Positions 55,901 to 64,000 of a stretch of DNA of 64,000 nt are shown here, piece by piece; the first letter of the stretch is position 1; every line of letters begins with the position of its first letter. The translations under genes were made by a program, and so were the position numbers. The stretch lies in assembly GCA_943737045.1 (NCBI GenBank), contig CALSFV010000247.1:496001-560000 (forward strand), given 5' to 3'. Source of the stretch: Parapristionchus giblindavisi. Lineage: Eukaryota > Nematoda > Chromadorea > Rhabditida > Diplogasteridae. The notes beneath the pieces are model-generated. The model saw only the letters and a program-made list of their open reading frames with translations. It was not told the origin of the DNA and did not search any database.

Positions 55901-56253
55901 CTAGTCAAATCTGCAAAAAATGGCCATGCGCATAGCCTTGCCTTACAATATCCCAGTTTGCGCACAGCCTTTCCCCCAGCGTGCCCACCTATGATGGCCA
56001 GTAATAATAAGTATATATAGAAATGTTTATAGCAAAACAAATGTTTAGTGAAATGGTGATAATAATTGATCGTAATTATAGTACCTGGCGCGACTCCATC
56101 GACGATCAAGCGTGCAAAGACGACGGCGTCTGGTCTTGCGGCAGCGGGATCACTCACGTCTCCATCACCTTCCACTACGTCGTTGATAGCATCAAGACGT
56201 GCGGCTGTACAAGTGAGCTACTTCTAAAACGAATAATTTGGTTTATAACATTA

Positions 56254-56285
<32 letters not shown>

Positions 56286-56791
56286 GTTATTATTGTTATT
56301 GCTAATTATTCATTTTAGTCAACCTCTGATCTGGTCGCCGAACTCACGAGTGATTTGCCACAGCATATGGGATTCGAAACGGCCGTGAGGCAGCACGAGG
56401 AACGGGTGAGGAGGGAACAGGAAGATCAACAGGTTTGCAATTTTAAATTAAATTTAGAATTTGAATAAAATTTGGATTCGTTCATTGCTGTGTGATAATA
56501 ATGAGCGATGGTCAATGCTTGTAAATAGAAAAGGTTTCGAAATGCTTCGAAAGTTTTCGCGAGACAGGGTTTTCCCATTGTGCCTAATATTTTTTCTTAA
56601 ATTATAATAATTTTTATTTATTATTATTATTATTATATTTATTATTATTATTATTATATTTATTATTATTATTATTATTTAAGCTCGCTGCCGCTCTAGC
56701 CTCTGGCGGTCAGCCTCCCCAATCTCCCTACGTCTTTGAGAAGAAGCGAAAGTACGAACGCAAGGTATTATTATTATTTATTTTGTTATGT

Positions 56792-56831
<40 letters not shown>

Positions 56832-59025
56832 GTATTTTAATCCTCATTGTTTTTATTAAAGTATCGGTTGCAGCAGAAACCAGGGGCGTTGTCGACGACG
56901 CCGTCTACGCCATCGTTATCGGCAGCAGCCTCTTCATCATCGACAACGACCGTCTGTATCGTTACACCGCCCGCGGATGAACGCAAGGGTGGACTCGTAC
57001 TGAGGATCGCACGAACCAACACTGAAGCGAGCTCGCTGCAGGTGTGTGCTTGAGGAATTTAATTTGTTGATGAAACACTAATCTCACTGGGTGTTTGAAA
57101 CATTTATTTGTGTAAAATCATTATTGTATGCATATTGTTTCATATTATTATTAGAAATATTATAAATATAATTATTTTCAGCAGTCCGCCTCTGCAACGA
57201 GTGAGCGTGATCGCAAAGAGGAGAAGGAGCAAAGAAAGCGCGAGAAGAGGGTCAGTATTTTATTTATTTATTATCAAAATATATTCTTGGCGTAGTGTAT
57301 TTATTGAATCTTTAAAATATTTGATTACTTTGCAATTGTACACTAATTAGTTCGTTCTTCAGGAAGCCGCCTTTCACGCGTCTAAATCGGCGCCATCTCT
57401 CGCCCAGATGGACGCAGCGTCCTCGTCGTCATCATCATTGAAGGTTCTCGAGCCGCCAGAGTCACAACCGTCGACCTCGACATCATCATCGATGAGCAGC
57501 TACAGTGCGGCTGCACATGCTGCACTCACTGCGAGTGCGGCCACGTCTGGCAAAGTGAGATCACGCGTTCTGCTTGCTACCAACCATGCTAACGTATGTC
57601 ACCAGTCGGCCTATTCATTAACGACCATACGTGAACGCATAGTGAAGACTTGCTATTTAGATTTTTACAGATAGACTTAGAAAATTGAATTTCGTATTTT
57701 TCTTTTGTTGACCCCAGTTCGAACCTCTCGGGAATATTTATCTCCCTGTATGTTCGAGTGCAATATGATGATCTGACCTCACTCAATAATATATTTTATT
57801 ATGTGGAATGCATGATTATCGATTGATTTGTCTTTGAGGTGGACTGGCTTGCGATGGTTCCGAGTCTGGAGGTGTTGAGGCAGCGTGCCGAGGTGGACAA
57901 GAAGAGAAGAGCGGAGGTGAATATTCTATTATTTTTATTTTTATTTAGTTTACTTACAAGCCATACATTTTCGAGCACCCACATTGTGGGTACGGGACAG
58001 TTTATAAATTGGCGCGTTTATAGAAAACGGGTCACTTTATCACATATTTTGCGAAAATAAGCGAAAATTACCCAATTTTACGGCCAGTTTATAATCGGGT
58101 CCGTTTATCACAATTACGGCTCAGGTTATAGTTCTGCAAATGTGAGTTGAACAAAAATGTATGTTACAAGTAGTTGTTAGTAACTCAGAAATGACGTCTT
58201 GATGTCCTGTAATCGGACCTGTTGTTTTTGTTTTTGCTTATATGAATATCAGATATAATGTTTATGCAGTTCCGATACATCGTCTGTATACTATTCCAGT
58301 AATCAGTATATTCCTATTTATGAGTGATAGCTATTCATGAAAGAAATTAAATTAAATTAAATGAATTAAATTAAATTTGTCGTTCTGTTTCAGTTGGCAT
58401 CGAAATTAACGAACAACGAGAAGGCGTACTCTATCAATCTGGGGGATCGAGTCGTTCTCGCTCTACCTTACATTGAGATTGAGGACAAGCCTGACTTTAT
58501 CAAGTTCAAGTGAGCCTTTTCCCCATTTTGAATCATAGGTAGGCGCGTGAAAACGAATTCTTTTTGCACACAGCCTTGTCTTCCCTTGCGGGGCCTTGCG
58601 CTTATCTTTGCCTCGCAAAAAATGGAAAATTTCTAGTCAAATCTGAAAAAACATGGCCATGCTCATTGCCTTGCCTTACAATTCCCTGGTTTGCGCACAG
58701 CCTTTCCCCCAGCGTGCCCACCTATGTTTTTGAATAATTGTTATGCTTCTGTGGTTCGGGTTGACAAAACCGAACTGTTGATTTTTGGTTTCTATATAGC
58801 TATAACCGTCTCGATTTCTCTGCCGATTGATGCTCCATCAAATTCTTGTGAATCAAATTTAATAATATTTTTTTCTGAAACAATTATTATTATTATTATT
58901 TGTGCAGGTACCCTGTTCCTGGTCGTTTCTACGCGGAGGAGAACTTCATCAACGGCACTATCGATCGACCGGCGTCGTCATCTGAACATCCGGTCTTTGA
59001 TGGAAGCGATCGTCTGTGCAAGTGA
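52940..59025 (+). CDS. mdt-26: Mediator complex subunit 26 (TFIIS N-terminal domain)
   Basis: Fourteen exons join in phase to 544 codons: 52940-53005, 53486-53557, 54796-54909, 55343-55472, 55536-55709, 56082-56212, 56319-56432, 56684-56764, 56862-57041, 57182-57250, 57363-57554, 57839-57916, 58394-58509 and 58908-59025. MED26 links Mediator to elongation factors through its N-terminal LW domain. That domain spans residues about 1-85: AIELLKNQLKLAVEN, EELERIVLTKDSLE, TRIGLTVNNARRD and CRALIKLWQRLVEP, as in MED26. The middle is Ser/Thr/Pro/Ala-rich and disordered. The C-terminus has VDWLAMVPSLEVLRQRAE and VVLALPYIEIED, close to the conserved end of MED26. An in-frame ATG at 52807 would add 44 residues; I chose 52940, which begins at the domain. 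Exon 10 has tandem acceptors (TTTCAGCAG). Confidence 0.87.
53068..53341 (+). repeat. LTR-like sequence in mdt-26 intron 1
   Basis: A run from TGTTTTAACACATT to CACACACGACA contains GGATATATATAAAGG (about 53212) and, about 75 bp later, AATAAAG. A TATA box and poly(A) signal this close together are usual for an LTR. No matching partner or target duplication was found, so this is tentative; an internal promoter is the alternative. Confidence 0.35.
55802..55993. mobile_element. hAT-like MITE 4a in mdt-26 intron 5
   Basis: The 192-bp element runs CATAGGTGGGCGCG...GCGTGCCCACCTATG. It is flanked by a perfect 8-bp duplication ATGGCCAG (55794-55801, 55994-56001). The interior has GCACACAGCCT-type words and GCCTTGCC words inverted between halves. 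Confidence 0.9.
56240..56840. repeat. TTA/TAA trinucleotide arrays in mdt-26 introns
   Basis: Arrays of TTA lie at about 56246-56300 and 56611-56680, and TAA at about 56793-56830. They produce poly-Leu and poly-Asn shadow ORFs. Each sits in a separate short intron of the same gene. Confidence 0.85.
57960..58170. repeat. Dispersed repeat S, copy 2
   Basis: Matches 47690-47870. It lies in mdt-26 intron 12, again followed by ATTAA runs (about 58343-58377). Confidence 0.7.
58534..58726. mobile_element. hAT-like MITE 4b in mdt-26 intron 13
   Basis: Second copy of the 55802-55993 element, same orientation, about 90% alike by eye. TTTTGAAT precedes it (58526-58533) and follows it after one extra T (58728-58735), again an 8-bp duplication. 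Confidence 0.88.
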
Positions 59026-59479
59026 TGATGATGATGATGATGGTCTACCGTAATCGCTCCTCCTCCTCTCCCAATGCTAGTCATCTATCTATCCATGATT
59101 CATGTTCATCGATAATCCCGTTGGTCATTTGTGTGTCCCAGTCGATAGTGCTTAACTATATGATTCGTTGTTATGACGCACATTGTCTCGCTTTTATCCG
59201 CCCTTCAGTTGTTGGTCGTTTACTCCCAGATGTCCATCCCCATCCCCTTGCCCCTTGCCCATTCATTTAGTGACCCTATATAAATATTATATATTTTATG
59301 ATTTGTAGAAAAAGAGGAAAGAAAGTTGTCCTACCATTATTTGTAAGTAGTATGTGTTTTTGTTTCTTTTTTTATTGTGTATGTCTTTCTATTTCCGTTG
59401 GCCTTCTAATAATAGTGTAGCTTTGTGTCCGTCTAGTGACTATAGTAGAAGTAGTTGTGATTCTCTCAATATGATCCTT

Positions 59480-60854
59480 CGTGTCTTCAATTCTATTCTA
59501 CATTATTCTCTCATCTAGTGAATTGCTCATGCTATTGCTCTCTCTCATTCAGTTGTTCTCAATTTTTTTTCGTCGTGTTTTTTCTCTCGTTTGTAATCGT
59601 CAAATTATCATATCCCTTAGCTCCGCCCCTTTTTCATCGCCTTCCATTTCTTCCCCTTCGTATCCTCGGTCTTATCTCCACCATCTCCCAGTGGTTCCCA
59701 GTTATTAGCGTTGTGTGTCCCCTTCGCCGCTCCCATCTTCATAGTATATATCCTCAAAAGACAGAAAAAAAAGAACCTATACGTACCGTTCCTCTACCTC
59801 TCGGGTGCCCTCTATATCCAATCTACAGTTATCTTCTTCTTTCCTCATTATCCTTATTATTATCGATCCCATAGATTATATTCTTCTCATACACTATATC
59901 CTTTCAGTATCTACCCCTACGGGAATCACTCCTCTCCTCAGTCGAGAACATATATCTAATTCAACCAACACCCCACCCACCCTTACCCTCCCCTCTTCCC
60001 TTCAAAATTAGATCATGCGCAGAAAATATCGATTTTTGCCGACCAGCTCCTCCCCTCTGGAAGCGTTTCATCGTCGTTATTATCTCATTATTTTATATAT
60101 TCAGAGTATATTAAGAGCTCAATTTATACCCCTTTTTATAGCCCCCAGCCCTTATCTTCCCCCGTTACTGATTTTGGTTTTGTAATGACACCTACTTCGT
60201 GTATTTTGCCCCCGTTTTGTTCCTTTCGTTCAATATTATCATATTTTTGAATCGTACGCGGAGAAGCTGCGAAGTGTTCGCTATCTCCAAAGTGTTATCA
60301 CCAAGAACAAATCTTGTTTTCAATATATCTCTATATCTCCTACCACGACACAAAGTAATACTGTAGAATTGGCGGCTCTCGAGAGTGGAGAGGGGCGCAC
60401 GGTATACTGTAGGTATATTGATTGGAAGAAGGGGCGGGGCTTGAAGGGACACAATGTTAACTTCCACTCGAGATACTTTTCTGTAACCGGTTGGCTACTG
60501 TAGCTTAGCCCTATGAACGTGTCCTCTAGCGAGTCCTACTTGGGCCTGACTTTTGCTATTATTCATCATCACTATTATTTTCACAACCACCAATTCTTTT
60601 CTTCGTTTTCGTGTTATTGAGCTTTGCCAACGTTTCCGTTTTGTGATTTATTGCGATAAATTGGATTTGTGTCCATATTCCAGACCATTACATATCGATC
60701 GATAATTGACTTTATTGTGACAGTATAAATCATGGGGATCAAGTATACACACAATTTCGATCGAAGATACGGTAAGAGATGATGATCAATAAATAGGGGA
60801 TTACTGTATGGATCAGGGACGATCACCCGATTACTGTACCGGAGTGGGCGGGAC
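59480..60854. other. mdt-26 / rpn-12 convergent 3' region
   Basis: The first part (about 59480-60060) is strongly pyrimidine-rich on the + strand. It gives Ser/Leu/Pro-rich shadow ORFs but no gene. From 60060 to 60854 I see nothing beyond likely 3' UTRs; AATAAA-like words occur, and several TACTGTA words. Confidence 0.5.
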
Positions 60855-63245
60855 TTAGACAATCATTTCGAGTTGTTTAGCGTAGAAGATGGTCTGTTTG
60901 GCGATACGCTCGGGTTCGAGCGATGACTTGGGCTGATCAGCTGCGGATGACGAATTGACGACAACGATGGTGTTGTTCGCCTCCAGAGGCCAATTACGCT
61001 GAAATGGGCACGATTGCATGCTGATTATTGATTAGGCTGACTTGTCAGAGAATACGGTAGAGAATAATTGACAAAAATCAATGAATCTACGCACCTGTTT
61101 GGCGTAAGCGATCACCTCATCGGCGCTCTTGAAGATGAGCAGACTGATGGCGTCACTTACGGGCACCTTCAACAATGTTATTTAACTTATTTAATATATT
61201 CATTTCATCATTATATTAGTCAGTTCATACAGTAGAAGCTAAATTATTAATTTTTAAATATATTGATCTTATAATTATAACTTTAGTGCGCATGGGAACC
61301 TATATTTTGCATTAACAATAAGCTGCACATTCATTGATACGCTCTCATACACACATCTCACAAGGATTATTCGCGCCCAACATTATAAAAATATATAAAG
61401 CCCAGTGACGCAATCGATAATACAACACTTCTTCATTTTTGATTTCACATTTTAATCTGACTATGTATTTGTCACATAAGTATTCCCTGCGAGAAATGAT
61501 AAATATTAACTAGACGAACCTTCTTGAAGCTCTTGCTCATACACGTGGCGATCTCGGCACGAATGGCGTCTGTCATTACACGGAAGAAGGGAACGAAGAA
61601 TGGAGAGGGAATATTCTTCTCCGATAGGGCCACCTGATATGGGTTGGTTCAATCACAAGTAATCGATAACTAGTCTAAATGGATCCTGAATGGATACGGT
61701 AGCCAATGTGCAGCATATTACCCGATCTAATTGAATGTACAAAATGCTTCTTTAGTGCATCATTAACAGTAAGCAGTATGCAGTAGAATAGCAGCACAGT
61801 AAGCGTATCGCACACAATGCTCAATCATTAATGCTAATCTGTTACAAGAAATCATCAGGTCAAAAAGAAAAAAACCGCAATAAATCGCTAATTTTTACCC
61901 TATTCGTAACTCACTTGGAGCCACATTAATTACAATGAAAGATACATAAATCAATTTAAAACAGACAATAAATAATAAATAAATAAAAGCCAACCTTATT
62001 GTATGCTCCTTCCATGAGAGACTGTTCGATTGTTACGGGTACGGCAATGTAGGGATTGGAACGTTGGGCGTCTTGTGAGACTTGTTCGAGTAACTTAAAT
62101 TACGTTCATATTATCTATTAAAAAGATCCATTGTTCGGTCGATTCATTTTTTTGTCCAAGTCCGGGATAACACTTTGCGAAAATAAATCGATCTTGTTGT
62201 CGGAAGAACCACCACGGTATTTCAGATAAAATCAATTGTTCAACATATCGATTAATACAGATTATTATTGATCTGTTACCATGTGGAAATCGCTGAGTCT
62301 GTTCGAGGCGACGAGGTACATCAGATTGAGACCAATCATGAGGTATTTGTGGTCCGAGTCAGCATTGGAACTCACGTAATAGGCCATCACCTGTTAGAAT
62401 GCATACTTTTATGAGAGTCAAACGTTCAAAGAGTACTTAATAATTGATGATACATCTTCTCCTTCTCATCTATAGCCCATTTGAGCTAGTTAAGGACAGA
62501 AAACAGATCATAACAACTGCAAAAAATTTTTTTAAATATAAATACCTGTTCAATAGCTTCATCGAAGGCGCGGAGATCCTCACGAAGAGCCGCTGAGAGG
62601 GCGGAGATCTCGTAGATGTCTCCTAAGGACATTCACGACTTAGACAATGTCATCGACTACATACTGGTTCTCTCCCCAGTCGACACAAGCATACTATATC
62701 CTCCATCTGTTCATACTATCATACTATTCCATGTGAAGACATTACTCGATCCGATGATTTGAGAGGGACAACTAGCTCGCATGAGACACCCCCCCCCCCT
62801 TTCTACCCCATATTCGCTCTTTTCACCCTTTAATCATTATCATTTTGTGTTGAGAGTCCTTATTATGCTATTTATTATTTTCTTTCTTCATTCGACTGTC
62901 CCGTTCATGCGCGAGCATGTGATAAATATAATATAATATAATGTAAAAATATCATAAACTGCAAAGACGAATACGCGAATGAACACTCACTGTGGATAGT
63001 TGCGAGAGCCTGGCTTTCAAGTCCGGCTTCGGCTTCGGGCTGAGTGCTTGCTACCTGAATTGAGATATGCATACCAATGTCCCATCACAATAAAATAAAC
63101 CGATATTGGTGAAAAATCGAAAGGAAACAAGTCATTAACGTACTCTGATCTCCTGGAGAATCTTCTCGACCGTGCTGAGGTTGCGTTGGCCATCCTTGGC
63201 CCACTCGGCAACCAATTTCTTGTGGAGATCGACAATGGCTGCCAT
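60855..63245 (-). CDS. rpn-12: 26S proteasome regulatory subunit RPN12
   Basis: Eight exons join in phase to 260 codons: 63144-63245, 62991-63054, 62546-62622, 62280-62390, 61995-62093, 61520-61633, 61095-61166 and 60855-60998. RPN12 (PSMD8) is a PCI-fold lid subunit that completes lid assembly. Diagnostic segments are YLMIGLNLMYLVASNRLSDF, IEQSLMEGAYNKV, PFFVPFFRVMTDAIRAEIA, and the C-terminal QTIFYAKQLEMIV, the signature ending of the family. Length is that of the family (about 250-270). The ATG at 63245 follows AAG of a possible trans-splice acceptor (TTTCAAG). The gene is convergent with mdt-26 and divergent from the secreted-protein gene. Confidence 0.96.
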
Positions 63246-63639
63246 CTTGAAACAAAAGCTATATATGCCAACAAATACAAGTACAATAAAAAATAATACA
63301 ATAATTCAGTTCAAGTCATCATGACCGCGACGCACCTGGTTCTCACGCGTGCGGCTGCACTTCGTTCGGTCAGATTAGAGCACATACCCAATTTCGTAAA
63401 TTGAAAATTCGAAAATGTCACCAAAAATCTTAGGCTGTCTCGTCACCAAAGATCAATGTCGGCTAATCAGATTTCGATCAGCTGATATCGGGGATAATAG
63501 CCTAGAGATACGCAGAAAAAGGTCAATGCATTGCTAGATAGCACGAGAGATCGCGAGAGATACACCAGTTTACGATCCGTTTGAATGACCAGGAAGGAGA
63601 AAGTTAAGCTTCACCTTTGTCATTATGATCGACCTCGGT

Positions 63640-63646
63640 ATATAAG
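63640..63646 (+). promoter_or_regulatory. TATA box of the secreted-protein gene
   Basis: TATATAA lies 43 bp upstream of the ATG at 63689. GATA-type words (TGATATC, GGATAAT) stand at about 63479-63498, which would fit gut or epidermal expression; that is only suggestive. Confidence 0.6.
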
Positions 63647-63688
63647 GAGCGATGCTGGGGTCATCAAACATCGTCATCCTCTGTTAAG

Positions 63689-64000
63689 ATGATTGTACGG
63701 TGGCTGGTGGCTCTACTCTTCACGACGACTACAGTATCCTCATCAGCGGTAAGCATACGGTACTTACTAGAATACGGTATTCACTAGTTAAACATAAATA
63801 AATTAGCTCAGAAAAATCAGCAAAAGAAGATAGCAGCAAGTGGTTTCGATCCACCGACCTCTGGGTTATGGGCCCAGCACGCTTCCACTGCGCCACGCTG
63901 CTGACATTCATTCTGTTCTTATTGCAGATCTATGAAAGGCTCCTAGGCAAATCGCAATTCCACAATAAATCCGAGATCGAGGACTTCATTCTGAACTTGC
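63689..64000 (+). CDS. Secreted protein, 5' part (runs off the window)
   Basis: Exon 1 (63689-63748) is exactly a signal peptide, MIVRWLVALLFTTTTVSSSA, ending at a GTAAGC donor in phase 0. Exon 2 begins at 63928 after TATTGCAG with IYERLLGKSQFHNKS and EIEDFILNL, and continues past the end. The mature protein is not recognised from these 24 residues. The intron (63749-63927) contains an antisense tRNA-Met gene. Confidence 0.75.
63831..63902 (-). tRNA. Initiator tRNA-Met (CAT)
   Basis: The 72-nt cloverleaf begins AGCAGCG and ends TGCTGCT plus discriminator A, giving a full 7-bp acceptor stem with A1:T72. The anticodon arm is CTGGG-CCCATAA-CCCAG. The T-loop reads ATCGAAA in place of TTC, and three G-C pairs close the anticodon stem; both are marks of eukaryotic initiator tRNA. 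No intron or CCA. A TTTT run follows about 10-15 bp downstream as a Pol III terminator. Confidence 0.97.

Noticed and set aside
56783..56980. Poly-Asn ORF, and poly-Leu ORF at 56023-56388
   Set aside because: They are translations of TAA/TTA trinucleotide arrays in introns of mdt-26. The exons in these spans read in other frames with clean splice sites.
59016..60011. Several Ser/Leu-rich plus-strand ORFs after mdt-26
   Set aside because: They result from pyrimidine-rich sequence on one strand, with no splice-site or domain support.

Overview
The window is nuclear DNA of a nematode. Introns are short and many end in TTTCAG, and the single-copy genes match Caenorhabditis genes in content and domain order. 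They are INCENP/icp-1, a pi-class GST very like gst-1, an alpha-1,3-fucosyltransferase, IFT43, Mediator subunit 26 and proteasome subunit RPN12. The tandem Gly/Tyr-rich peptide genes and the dense TACGGTA, TACTGTA and AAAGATC words suggest a Caenorhabditis relative; a diplogastrid such as Pristionchus is my guess, not shown. Gene models were built by hand from exon reading frames and splice sites. For icp-1, both GSTs, the fucosyltransferase, ift-43, mdt-26 and rpn-12 every exon phase was checked.

Layout. Bases 1-23,400 are a repeat-rich, gene-poor block. It holds a decayed C2H2-type gene, two broken paralogous F-box genes on the minus strand (4.1-10.5 kb and 17.0-19.3 kb) and a frameshifted gst-1-like copy (14.1-15.4 kb). 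Many nonautonomous DNA elements are here, including three with perfect or near-perfect 8-bp target duplications of hAT type. Also present are a LINE flanked by a 388-bp duplication and several dispersed segmental repeats. Bases 23,450-27,110 carry icp-1 (+). Two small secreted Gly/Tyr-rich peptide genes follow (28.1 and 29.2 kb, +), then an intact gst-1-like gene (30.7-31.8 kb, -) and a 5'-truncated LINE (32.9-34.3 kb).

Bases 34,713-48,524 are one fucosyltransferase gene on the minus strand with 14 coding exons. Its introns hold a full-length CR1/Jockey-like LINE (36.4-40.5 kb) and a very young LTR retrotransposon (43.5-47.1 kb). The LTR element's only ORF encodes Gag, protease and integrase but no reverse transcriptase. 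Bases 49,018-64,000 are compact: ift-43 (-) and mdt-26 (+) diverge from one promoter region, and rpn-12 (-) diverges from an incomplete secreted-protein gene (+). An initiator tRNA-Met gene lies antisense in the first intron of that last gene.

The housekeeping genes belong to unrelated systems: chromosome segregation, glycosylation, cilia, transcription and proteasome. No operon is evident. The clearest unusual signals are the RT-less LTR element, the F-box/GST duplication block inactivated by transposons and small deletions, the short-word inverted-repeat elements, and the paired promoter motif of the peptide genes.
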